A stretch of 5,137 nt of DNA from Nocardioides sp. (lineage in GTDB: Bacteria > Actinomycetota > Actinomycetes > Propionibacteriales > Nocardioidaceae), in the NCBI GenBank assembly GCA_003519585.1, contig DOWL01000136.1:18890-24026 (forward strand), given 5' to 3'. Of the stretch, positions 1 to 5,085 are shown piece by piece. Below the pieces are notes generated by a model. It was not told the DNA's origin. It worked only from the letters and a program-made list of their open reading frames with translations, and made no database searches. A program made the position numbers and the translations under genes. How positions within the stretch are numbered: position 1 is the first letter of the stretch; each line of letters starts with the position of its first letter.

Positions 1-26
1 ACGCCCTTCGCCGAAGCGAAGGGCGT
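1..26. terminator. Perfect 10-bp hairpin at the left edge, terminator-like
   Basis: Bases 1-10 (ACGCCCTTCG) are the exact reverse complement of bases 17-26, with a 6-base loop at 11-16. The stem is rich in G and C and is followed on the plus strand by TT but by no real T-run. This shape is common for intrinsic terminators in GC-rich actinobacteria, so it may end a gene lying to the left of the window. No such gene is visible here, so its role and direction are inferred. Confidence 0.45.
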
Positions 27-124
27 TCAGAAGGTTCGCGAGTTCGGATCCCCCAATCCCCCAGCGCGCCTTCCCGCAGCCTAGAACTCGCCGAAGTCGC
101 CAGAAAATGGCCCGAATGGGGGAT

Positions 125-161
125 CGTCTTCGCCTCACTTGGGGTCAAGGAGGCGAAGACG
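125..161. repeat. Strong hairpin, 12-bp outer stem plus 4-bp inner stem
   Basis: Bases 125-136 (CGTCTTCGCCTC) pair perfectly with 150-161. After an unpaired A at 137, CTTG (138-141) pairs with CAAG (146-149), leaving a GGGT tetraloop. Sixteen base pairs with one bulge make a very stable RNA hairpin on either strand. It lies about 130 bp beyond the stop codon of the minus-strand SpoIIAA-like gene, further than usual for that gene's terminator. It may serve a gene to the left or be a small structured transcript. There is no T-run on either side. Confidence 0.5.
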
Positions 162-261
162 CCCAGCCCCGTCCCGGGGGATCAGAGAACGAGGCCGAGT
201 CCAACCTAGCCAGAACGCCGGACCGGATTCATCCCTCTCGTTGGGGGAGGCGGAGCGTTTC

Positions 262-282
262 GCCGGACGACAGTCGCCCGGC
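262..282 (-). terminator. Near-palindrome just after the SpoIIAA-like gene, possible terminator
   Basis: The 21-base element reads GCCGG-A-CGAC-A-GTCG-C-CCGGC. The outer five base pairs and the inner CGAC/GTCG arms match, with a single A/C mismatch between them. It begins 9 bases beyond the stop codon of the minus-strand gene that ends at 292, which is the expected place for a terminator. There is no T-run, as is usual in such genomes. A protein-binding palindrome cannot be excluded. Confidence 0.4.
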
Positions 283-291
283 CCGCGGTGC

Positions 292-660
292 TCAGTCGTC
301 GTCTGCGACGAGCCACGACTTGGCGTCGTCGAGGTCGTCGTCGTCGAAGACCTTGACCTCGCCCGGCATCATCCAGCCGAACGCCTTCACGGCGTGCTCG
401 AGCCAGTCGGCGTCGGAGACGATCGCAACCTTCTGCCACGACCGGAGATGGCCGGCCCACAGTTTCGTGTCGGCCCACATCGCACCGGCGGAGTAGGACT
501 CGAAGTCGTCGCCGAGCACGTACAGGAGCCGGACGTCACCCTGCTCCATCGCACCCAGGGCGGCCGGGACGAGGACCTGCTGGTAGTCCTCCTCGGTGAC
601 CTTGCCGATCGCCTCCAGGCCGATCGTCCCCGGCGGCATGTCCTCGATGACCTTGATCAT
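292..660 (-). CDS. SpoIIAA-like (STAS-fold) small protein
   Basis: The 122-residue protein matches the SpoIIAA-like family (PF11964, formerly DUF3478), a STAS/anti-sigma-antagonist fold whose cellular role is mostly unknown. Seen in the sequence: a family-typical start (MIKVIEDMPPGTIGLEAIGK), the LVPAALGAMEQ helix, the strand RLLYVLGDDFE (about 44-54), the conserved block SAGAMWADTKLWAGHLRSW (about 57-75), the strand KVAIVSDADWL and the end HAVKAFGWMMPGEVKVF, followed by an Asp-rich tail. The length is normal. The frame extends 13 codons upstream to 699, but ATG at 660 is preferred because the minus strand carries GGAGGG (669-674) eight bases before it and the upstream residues are Arg-rich and outside the family. 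It is a cytosolic protein with no signal peptide. It appears monocistronic: a large inverted repeat lies upstream and a palindrome downstream. The family call is firm and the function is not known. Confidence 0.9.
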   Translation of the reverse strand: MIKVIEDMPPGTIGLEAIGKVTEEDYQQVLVPAALGAMEQGDVRLLYVLGDDFESYSAGAMWADTKLWAGHLRSWQKVAIVSDADWLEHAVKAFGWMMPGEVKVFDDDDLDDAKSWLVADDD

Positions 661-668
661 GCCGACGA

Positions 669-674
669 CCCTCC
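669..674 (-). promoter_or_regulatory. Strong ribosome binding site of the SpoIIAA-like gene
   Basis: The minus strand reads GGAGGG, then eight bases, then ATG at 660. This near-consensus site selects 660 over the upstream in-frame ATG at 699. I could not identify a clear -10/-35 pair between it and the inverted repeat at 729-788. Confidence 0.75.
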
Positions 675-728
675 GCCGGTCGCGACTCCCGCGCCTCACC
701 CCTTACGGGCCATCGACCCCACCCGGGG

Positions 729-788
729 TAGTCCGTGACGAAATGGTGGGTCGGACACCGCTCGGACCCACCATTTCGTCACGGACTA
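729..788. repeat. Perfect 24-bp inverted repeat with 12-base loop
   Basis: Bases 729-752 are the exact reverse complement of 765-788, and the loop at 753-764 is GGACACCGCTCG. The arms are about 54% G+C by count, lower than the flanking DNA, with an AT-rich GACGAAATGG centre. It sits between two minus-strand genes, about 46 bases past the stop of the upstream frame (835) and 68 bases before the start of the SpoIIAA-like gene. It could be a terminator for the upstream gene(s), but such a long, perfect, moderate-GC stem also fits a dispersed palindromic repeat or a small non-autonomous mobile element. I saw no second copy in this window and no target duplication. Confidence 0.8.
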
Positions 789-834
789 TCGCGACGGCTC
801 TGCATAGGTAGGTCTCACGGCCGAGCGGGCCGAC

Positions 835-966
835 TCATTCGAACCGGACTGCGCCGCAGTCCACGCAATCGAAACGTCGGATCGAGTGGCCGTCCTCGAA
901 CTCCTCGAGTCGGAGTTCCCAGTGATGGTCGATCTCGGTCGGGACCGGTGTCGCAAGAGAGGTCAT
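835..966 (-). CDS. Possible separate 43-residue CxxC protein inside the longer frame
   Basis: The last 43 codons of the longer minus-strand frame begin with ATG at 966, with GGAG (974-977) seven bases upstream as a weak ribosome binding site. The peptide runs MTSLATPVPTEIDHHWELRL and then EEFEDGHSIRRFDCVDCGAVRFE. The Trp, the acidic/Arg middle and the CVDC pair near the C-terminus resemble small actinobacterial proteins that carry a single zinc-knuckle-like half site. With only two cysteines, metal binding would need the two histidines (193-194 of the long frame) or dimerisation. I read this as a separate gene because about 70 codons between it and the STAS domain look non-coding. The alternative is that it is the C-terminus of the STAS protein. 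The function is unknown. Confidence 0.5.
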   Translation of the reverse strand: MTSLATPVPTEIDHHWELRLEEFEDGHSIRRFDCVDCGAVRFE

Positions 967-1503
967 CGAACGCTCCGCGGGGTGTGCGTCGAAGGGAGGG
1001 AGGGGGCCAGGGATCGGTGCCCGATCTTTGACGGTCCATGTCCGGGATCGGCGCTGATCTTTCGGCGGGTCGGAGAAACTTTTCCGCGAACGCCGGGACG
1101 GCGCGATCGACGCCCGCCGGGCGCCGGCCGCGGGCCCAGCTATGGCTGGCGTCAGACGGGGGCGACGGCCGCCTCGGGGCCCCGCGAGCCCGAAGTGTTC
1201 GTCGAGCCCGGTCGCCCGGCACAGTCTGAAGAAGGTCGGCCGATAGGCGACGAAGCTCATCGTGCCGTGGCGCTCGGTCAGGTCGATCTTCATGCTCCGG
1301 CAGCCCTCGGCGATGGCGTTGCGCACCCGCTGCGCGACGAGGGGGCTGGTGGCGATATCCAGTTCGCCCCTCAGGGTGAGGTAGGTGTCCGGCGGTCGCG
1401 TGATCAAAGAGAAGTTGAGTCCATCCGAGAGGACCCAGAGGTTGAGTGATCGGCCGGGAACGGGATGACCTTGAATGGCAGCCCTCGAGAGACTCGCGAT
1501 CAT
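835..1503 (-). CDS. STAS-domain protein (anti-sigma-factor antagonist type), probably degenerate
   Basis: The full open frame is 222 codons. Residues about 29-76 match the first half of a STAS domain: strand FSLITRPPDTYLTLRGELDI, helix SPLVAQRVRNAIAEG and strand SMKIDLTE. Residues 93-106 (RLCRATGLDEHFGL) resemble the last STAS helix. The expected D-S-S-G phosphoacceptor loop and about 35 residues that normally separate these parts are missing. Residues about 110-179 are Arg/Pro-rich with weaker third-position GC and look untranslated. Removing one base from the C-run complementary to 1176-1179 would give the tail PEAAVAPV and a stop at 1152-1154. The C-terminal 43 residues are listed separately as a possible small gene. 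Start 1503 is the only in-frame ATG ahead of the domain and lacks a good ribosome binding site. Intact members oppose anti-sigma factors; this one may be non-functional. Confidence 0.55.
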   Translation of the reverse strand: MIASLSRAAIQGHPVPGRSLNLWVLSDGLNFSLITRPPDTYLTLRGELDIATSPLVAQRVRNAIAEGCRSMKIDLTERHGTMSFVAYRPTFFRLCRATGLDEHFGLAGPRGGRRPRLTPAIAGPAAGARRASIAPSRRSRKSFSDPPKDQRRSRTWTVKDRAPIPGPLPPFDAHPAERSMTSLATPVPTEIDHHWELRLEEFEDGHSIRRFDCVDCGAVRFE

Positions 1504-1586
1504 CTTCGACGGTACGCCCGAGATCGCCGGAGCAGCACCCTTCCGGGTGGGCGGCCCGGTCTGTCGCCCCTGTCGGCGCCGCGGAG

Positions 1587-1592
1587 TACCGT
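1587..1592 (+). promoter_or_regulatory. Weak -10-like element upstream of the amidase
   Basis: TACCGT fits the TANNNT pattern of actinobacterial housekeeping promoters. It would place the transcript start near 1599, leaving about 20 bases of leader that include the ribosome binding site. No good -35 hexamer is visible. Three copies of CTGTCG (1561-1566, 1570-1575, 1595-1600) surround it and could be chance or binding half-sites. Confidence 0.25.
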
Positions 1593-1602
1593 CCCTGTCG
1601 TC

Positions 1603-1611
1603 GAGAGGGGG
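1603..1611 (+). promoter_or_regulatory. Ribosome binding site of the amidase
   Basis: GAGAGGGGG lies seven bases before ATG at 1619. The site decides the start: the frame is open back to 1475, but the extra 48 residues are Arg/Cys/Pro-rich and do not resemble amidase N-termini. Confidence 0.7.
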
Positions 1612-1618
1612 CCGGGGG

Positions 1619-3079
1619 ATGGACGACTACCAGGGGTACGACGCGGTGGGTCTGGCCGCGCTGGTGCGAGACAAGCGGGCGAGCGCCGACGAGCTGTTGG
1701 CGGCCGCCCGCGGGCGAGCGGCGGAGGTCAACGGCCATATCAACGCCATCGTGGTCGACGTCGAGCCACCGGTCACCAACGGCGACGGGCCCTTCGCCGG
1801 CGTGCCGTTCCTGCTCAAGGACCTCGGCCAGGACCTGGCCGGCTATCCCACGAGCGGCGGTTCGCGATCGTTGGCCACGACGCCGGTGCCCGAGACCGCG
1901 ACCGTGGTGCAGCGCTGGCTCGAGGCCGGACTGGTGGTGTTCGGAAAGACCAACACCCCGGAGTTCGGGGCGAAGGGCATCACCGAGTCGCATCTGTTCG
2001 GGCCGGCCCGCAACCCGTGGAACCTCGACCACACGCCGGGCGGCAGCTCGGGTGGAGCCGCGGCGGCTGTCGCGGCCGGGATCGTCCCGTGCGCGGCCGC
2101 CAGTGACGGCGGCGGATCGATCCGGATCCCTGCCTCGGCGTGCGGACTGTTCGGCCTCAAGCCATCGCGCGGGCTGGTGCCATCCGGGCCGTTGGTCCAG
2201 GAGGGCCTGGGCGGGACCGCGACCCACGGCGTCGTCTCCCGCACTGTGCGAGACACGGCAGCGATGCTCGACGTCCTCGTCGGGCCGTCCCCCGACGCGC
2301 CCTACCTCGCGGCGCTGCCCTCCACGCCGTACGCCGACGAGGTCGGCCAAGACCCAGGCACGCTGCGGATCGGTCTGTGCACGACGAGCTCGATCAACCC
2401 CACGCCGCACCCCGAGGCAGTCGCGGCGGCCACTCGCGCGGGTCAGCTCCTCGAGTCACTCGGCCACGAAGTGGAGGAGCTCAGCCGGCAGCCCTTCGAC
2501 GACGCTGCCCTGGCCCGTGACTTCCTCACGACCTGGTTCGCCTATGCGGCCGACTCCGTGGCGGAGGCCAGGGCGTTCAGCGGCGCGGGCGACAGCGGTT
2601 TCGAGCCGGACACCCTGGTGATGGCCGCTCTCGGCCGGGCCACCAAGCCGGTGACGTTGGTGCGCGCGATCGAGGACCGGCAGCTGCACGTCCGCCGATT
2701 GGCCGAGTTCCACGCCTCCTACGACCTGCTGCTCACACCCACTACGGCGATGCCTCCGCCGCGGATCGGCGCTCTGGACCTGCCTCCCGCGATGCAACGG
2801 GCCCAGCAGGGGCTGGTGCGGGCCCGCGGGGCCGGACTCTTGCGATTCACCCCCGTGGTCGAGCAGCTGATCAGCAAGAACCTCGGCTGGGTGCCTTACA
2901 CCCAGCTGGCCAACCTCACCGGCCGTCCCGCGATCAGCGTGCCGCTGCACTGGACCGCCGACGGGCTTCCGATCGGTGCTCAGCTGGTCGGCGCGCTCGG
3001 CACCGAGGGTCTGTTGCTCCGGGTCGCCGCCCAGCTGGAGGAGGCCCAGCCGTGGGCCGACCGGCGGCCCGCGCTGTAG
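1619..3079 (+). CDS. Amidase-signature family hydrolase, NylA-like
   Basis: The 486-residue enzyme of the amidase signature family (PF01425) hydrolyses C-N amide bonds. The complete Ser-cisSer-Lys triad is visible: Lys67 in PFLLKDLG, the cis-Ser Ser143 in GGSSGG and the nucleophile Ser167 in DGGGSIRIPAS. The Ser-Ser spacing of 24 matches FAAH, malonamidase E2 and NylA. The signature continues into GLFGLKPSRG. The form PFLLKDLG followed by GYPTSGGSRSL, and the length, recall the 6-aminohexanoate cyclic-dimer hydrolase (NylA) and aryl-acylamidase branch rather than GatA of the tRNA amidotransferase. No GatB or GatC is nearby, which supports that. No signal peptide is present, so it should act in the cytosol. 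It is a lone plus-strand gene facing the DyP gene, 16 bp apart. The family is certain; the substrate is not predictable from sequence alone. Confidence 0.92.
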   Translation: MDDYQGYDAVGLAALVRDKRASADELLAAARGRAAEVNGHINAIVVDVEPPVTNGDGPFAGVPFLLKDLGQDLAGYPTSGGSRSLATTPVPETATVVQRWLEAGLVVFGKTNTPEFGAKGITESHLFGPARNPWNLDHTPGGSSGGAAAAVAAGIVPCAAASDGGGSIRIPASACGLFGLKPSRGLVPSGPLVQEGLGGTATHGVVSRTVRDTAAMLDVLVGPSPDAPYLAALPSTPYADEVGQDPGTLRIGLCTTSSINPTPHPEAVAAATRAGQLLESLGHEVEELSRQPFDDAALARDFLTTWFAYAADSVAEARAFSGAGDSGFEPDTLVMAALGRATKPVTLVRAIEDRQLHVRRLAEFHASYDLLLTPTTAMPPPRIGALDLPPAMQRAQQGLVRARGAGLLRFTPVVEQLISKNLGWVPYTQLANLTGRPAISVPLHWTADGLPIGAQLVGALGTEGLLLRVAAQLEEAQPWADRRPAL

Positions 3080-3089
3080 CAGGGTCGCC
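3063..3089 (+). terminator. Hairpin across the amidase stop, possible terminator between convergent genes
   Basis: GGCGGCCC (3063-3070) pairs with GGGTCGCC (3082-3089) through seven Watson-Crick pairs and one G-U pair on the plus strand. The loop is 11 bases and contains the amidase stop codon. It lies between the ends of the convergent amidase and DyP genes. On the minus strand the G-U pair becomes a C/A mismatch, so it should work better for the amidase. There is no T-run. Confidence 0.4.
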
Positions 3090-3095
3090 TCCGAA

Positions 3096-3989
3096 TCAGT
3101 CCTCGTCGGGCGTGGCGAAGGCGACCAGGTCGTCGCTGGCCGGCACCCAGTAGTAGGCGCCCGTCAGCGGCGTAGCGAACCGGGTCAGCCCGTCCCGCGG
3201 GCCGTCGATCCCCGCCATCCGCTCCAGCATCACGTGCAGGGGTGCGCGGCTCGACGCGAAGCCGACGAAGACCGTGCCGTGCGCGGTAGCCGTGCCGTAA
3301 GCGGTGTTGCGGCGCAGGATGTGGCCGGTGTCGTCCTGATCGGTGCGGGCCACATGGGACGACTCCGGACGCGGATCGAGCTCGATGCTCCCGGCCTTGG
3401 TCCGGCCTATCGCCGCCTCCTGCTCGGCGTCGGTGAGCTCCAGCCACGCCGGATCGTGCACCCACTGCTGCAGCAGCAGGACCGAGCCGCCGGCACCGGG
3501 CGACCCGTCGGGGACCAGGGCGTACGACGGAGCGCTGGCCAGCGTGGGGTTCTCGCTGCCGTCCTCGAACCCGGTCAGGTCCCGGTCGCGGTGGTAGGCC
3601 CAACCCCGCAGTTCGCTGGCCGGGGTAACGAGACCGCGCAGCCTCCGGAGGGCGTCCAGCACCGCGTCGAAGACCACGTCGTAGGAGCCCGCGGCGAACC
3701 AGAGTGCCGCGTCGTGCTGGGTCGCCGGGATGGTGAACCCGTCCGGTCCGACCAAATCCGCCGTGAAGCCGGTGAGGCCCTCGGGAAGTGACCCGGCCCT
3801 GACGTCCGCCCACAGCTCGGGCCGGACCCCGACGACCAAGTTGGTCGCGCCCATCGTGGTCTCCCGCTCCGCCAGATCGGCCAGCACTGTCACCACCGAG
3901 GCCACGTCGGCGTCCGGGGTGAGGTCGAGCTCGACGTACCCGTGTGCAGTGGTGCCGACGGCGAAGATGCCCGGCTGGGGGAGCGCCAT
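3096..3989 (-). CDS. DyP-type heme peroxidase, class P / YfeX-like
   Basis: The 297-residue protein belongs to the dye-decolorising peroxidase family (PF04261), which uses heme and hydrogen peroxide to oxidise dyes, phenolics and other substrates of uncertain physiological identity. Diagnostic features are the GxxDG motif GFEDGSENP with distal Asp143, the proximal heme-ligand region ESSHVART with His212, a distal Arg at 226 or 227 in ILRRNTAYGT, and the C-terminal FVGFASSRAP and GAYYWVPAS blocks. Asp143 and the His/Arg spacing resemble E. coli YfeX, placing it in the short class P. No Tat or Sec signal is present. No C-terminal encapsulin-targeting peptide is visible (it ends FATPDED), and no encapsulin gene is nearby, so a free cytosolic enzyme is likely. 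Start 3989 is chosen because the protein from MALPQPGIF is family-like. The 24 upstream in-frame residues are not, and they overlap the divergent thioesterase region. Confidence 0.93.
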   Translation of the reverse strand: MALPQPGIFAVGTTAHGYVELDLTPDADVASVVTVLADLAERETTMGATNLVVGVRPELWADVRAGSLPEGLTGFTADLVGPDGFTIPATQHDAALWFAAGSYDVVFDAVLDALRRLRGLVTPASELRGWAYHRDRDLTGFEDGSENPTLASAPSYALVPDGSPGAGGSVLLLQQWVHDPAWLELTDAEQEAAIGRTKAGSIELDPRPESSHVARTDQDDTGHILRRNTAYGTATAHGTVFVGFASSRAPLHVMLERMAGIDGPRDGLTRFATPLTGAYYWVPASDDLVAFATPDED

Positions 3990-3994
3990 GACGT

Positions 3995-3999
3995 GGAGG
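3995..3999 (+). promoter_or_regulatory. GGAGG, possible ribosome binding site for the thioesterase GTG at 4010
   Basis: GGAGG lies ten bases before GTG at 4010, slightly far but usable. If it is the real site, the thioesterase transcript must start inside the first codons of the DyP gene. The competing start, GTG 4052, has GGATGG (4042-4047) four bases upstream and would suit a promoter at TAGAAC (4001-4006). Confidence 0.35.
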
Positions 4000-4002
4000 T
4001 TA
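3997..4002 (-). promoter_or_regulatory. Candidate -10 element giving a leaderless DyP transcript
   Basis: Read on the minus strand, TAACCT (4002 to 3997) fits TANNNT and ends seven bases before the DyP ATG. Transcription would begin at, or one base before, the start codon. No Shine-Dalgarno sequence precedes this ATG, which agrees with leaderless translation, common in actinobacteria. The -35 region is poor. The same bases include part of a GGAGG on the plus strand. Confidence 0.4.
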
Positions 4003-4009
4003 GAACAGG

Positions 4010-4492
4010 GTGCGCTGCGTGGACACTGCGCGGGCTTGGTTGGATGGCTTCGTGAATGCACCAGCCCAACCCGGCACTCAACCCGTCAGCCTGCCCGGCG
4101 ACCTGTCCGGCGACTTCACCGGCGAGTTCGTCCGTCATCTCGGCATCCGGATCACCGAGGTGACCGGCGACCGGATCGTCGCCGAATGGGAAGCGGCGGC
4201 CAAGCATCACCAGCCGTACGGCATCGTCCACGGTGGCGTGCACTGCTCGGTGGTCGAGACGCTCGCGAGCGTCGGCGCCGCCACCTGGCTCGGGGAGAAG
4301 GGCCAGGTCGTGGGGGTCAACAACAACACCGACTTCTACCGCGCGGTCCGCGAGGGCGGACTCACCTCAACCGCGACGCCCGTCCACCGGGGGCGGCTCC
4401 AGCAGGTGTGGGCCGTGGAGACCGTGGACAGCGAGGGCCGAGTGGTGGCTCGCGGCCAGGTGCGGCTGCAGAACCTCTACCCGCAGGGCTGA
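4010..4492 (+). CDS. Hotdog-fold acyl-CoA thioesterase, PaaI / YdiI-like
   Basis: The protein is a single hotdog domain of the PaaI-like thioesterase family (PF03061), which hydrolyses acyl- or aroyl-CoA thioesters. Counting from GTG 4010 (160 residues), the key block is HHQPYGIVHGGVHCSVVETLAS: HGG at 74-76, followed by Glu83 on the central helix as the probable catalytic base. The strands GQVVGVNNNTDFYRAVREGGLTSTATPVHRGRLQQVWAVETVD and GRVVARGQVRLQNL complete the fold. The arrangement resembles E. coli YdiI (MenI), EntH and Arthrobacter 4-hydroxybenzoyl-CoA thioesterase, but no menaquinone or aromatic-degradation gene is next to it, so the substrate is open. The start is uncertain: GTG at 4010, 4019 or 4052, or TTG at 4040, all keep the domain intact, and 4052 gives a typical 146 residues. 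It diverges from the DyP gene and converges on the DinB-like gene. Confidence 0.9.
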   Translation: MRCVDTARAWLDGFVNAPAQPGTQPVSLPGDLSGDFTGEFVRHLGIRITEVTGDRIVAEWEAAAKHHQPYGIVHGGVHCSVVETLASVGAATWLGEKGQVVGVNNNTDFYRAVREGGLTSTATPVHRGRLQQVWAVETVDSEGRVVARGQVRLQNLYPQG

Positions 4493-4510
4493 CTGTCCGG
4501 GGCTCAGCCC
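4486..4510. terminator. Hairpin joining the stop codons of two convergent genes
   Basis: GGGCTGA (4486-4492) is the exact reverse complement of TCAGCCC (4504-4510), with an 11-base loop, CTGTCCGGGGC. The left arm ends with the thioesterase TGA and the right arm begins with the complement of the DinB-like gene's TGA, so the element is symmetric about the junction. It could act as a short two-way terminator. A nested GGGCT/AGCCC at 4500-4510 is an alternative fold. There is no T-run on either side. Confidence 0.4.
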
Positions 4511-5064
4511 ATGGTCTTCTGGCCGTCGATCGCCTCGCGGATGATGTCCGCGTGGCCGGCGTGCTGGCAGGTCTCGGCGATCATGTGCAAGAACACCCGC
4601 CGGGCCGACCACGACGCCCCGGACTCGAACCACGGCGCCTCGGGCAGCGGCTGGCGGGCATCGAGGTCGACCGAGCCGACCAGGGCGTCCGTGGCGGCCG
4701 CGACCGCGTCGTACGCCGCCACCAGGCCGTCGAGCGTCTCGTCCTCGGTCATCCGGAAGCCATCGGCGTACGCCGCCACCTCCGGCGGCGGGTTGCTCCA
4801 GTCGATGCTCGACCAGTCGAGCGCGTCGGGAGCCGGGCCCTCCTGCACGAACCGCGCCCACTCCTGTTCGGTCGCGGCCACATGCTTGACCAGCCCACCC
4901 AGAGTGAGCTCGCTGGTCGTCGAGCGCGTCCGCGCCTGCTCGTCGGTCAACCCCCGCAGGGTCACCCGGAACAGTTCGCGGTGCTTCTGGAGCGTCTCGA
5001 CGAGGTCGGCGCGCTCGCCGGAAAGCTGGTCGGAGTTCAGCTGCTGAGTCTCGGTCGTGGTCAT
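4504..5064 (-). CDS. DinB-superfamily protein, DUF664 type
   Basis: The 186-residue protein is a four-helix DinB/YfiT-like metalloprotein of the DUF664 group (PF04978). Members of this superfamily in actinobacteria include mycothiol-dependent enzymes, but most are uncharacterised. Visible landmarks are helix 1 (ERADLVETLQKHRELFRVTLRGLTDEQA, about 17-44), SELTLGGLVKHVAATEQEWARFV with His61, the acidic DWSSIDWSNPPPE linker, and RRVFLHMIAETCQHAGHADIIREAIDG near the C-terminus. His61 with Glu164 and His168 (E-x3-H) matches the metal-ligand pattern of mycothiol-dependent maleylpyruvate isomerase, so the site appears complete. Length and ends are normal and no signal peptide is present. ATG 5064 begins the natural N-terminus MTTTETQQLN. 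Upstream lie a leaderless-type -10 element and a palindrome that could regulate it. The family is well supported; the substrate and thiol partner are unknown. Confidence 0.9.
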   Translation of the reverse strand: MTTTETQQLNSDQLSGERADLVETLQKHRELFRVTLRGLTDEQARTRSTTSELTLGGLVKHVAATEQEWARFVQEGPAPDALDWSSIDWSNPPPEVAAYADGFRMTEDETLDGLVAAYDAVAAATDALVGSVDLDARQPLPEAPWFESGASWSARRVFLHMIAETCQHAGHADIIREAIDGQKTMG

Positions 5065-5070
5065 GCGCTC

Positions 5071-5076
5071 ACGCTA
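5071..5076 (-). promoter_or_regulatory. Candidate -10 element for leaderless DinB-like gene
   Basis: On the minus strand TAGCGT (5076 to 5071) fits TANNNT and ends six bases before ATG 5064, so transcription would start on the A of the start codon. Only a weak GAG occurs where a ribosome binding site would be, which fits a leaderless mRNA. The -35 position falls in the palindrome at 5086-5104. Confidence 0.45.
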
Positions 5077-5085
5077 GGAGTGGTA

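Larger units (their letters stand above)
27..291. other. Intergenic stretch with no supported gene
   Basis: No convincing protein or RNA gene is seen here. The open frames that cross it are Arg/Ser/Pro-rich, lack a recognisable domain, and run on into the antisense of the SpoIIAA-like gene, which suggests they are by-products of high GC. I looked for a tRNA cloverleaf and found none. The stretch does hold several inverted repeats: a long hairpin at 125-161, a short CCCC/GGGG hairpin at 167-179, and a near-palindrome at 262-282. Confidence 0.6.

Noticed and set aside
27..260. Possible tRNA or attachment site in the left flank
   Set aside because: I could not form acceptor, anticodon and T arms from either strand, and no integrase or direct repeat supports an attachment site.
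107..738. Two plus-strand open frames across the left flank and the SpoIIAA-like gene
   Set aside because: They are antisense to a well-supported gene, have Arg/Ser-rich composition without a domain, and lack good ribosome binding sites.
815..2410. A 531-codon minus-strand open frame
   Set aside because: It is extremely Arg-rich and domain-free, and runs opposite the amidase and across the STAS gene in another frame. It is a typical high-GC artefact.
1619..3079. Amidase as GatA of the Glu-tRNA(Gln) amidotransferase
   Set aside because: GatB and GatC are absent nearby, and the PFLLKDLG...GGSRSL form resembles NylA-like amidases more than GatA.
3096..3989. DyP peroxidase as cargo of an encapsulin nanocompartment
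   Set aside because: No encapsulin shell gene is in the window, and the C-terminus (FATPDED) does not look like an encapsulin-targeting peptide.
4088..4132. GDLSGDFTGEF tandem-like pattern at the thioesterase N-terminus
   Set aside because: The repetition is short and imperfect, and it lies in a normally variable N-terminal region. It does not need a repeat explanation.
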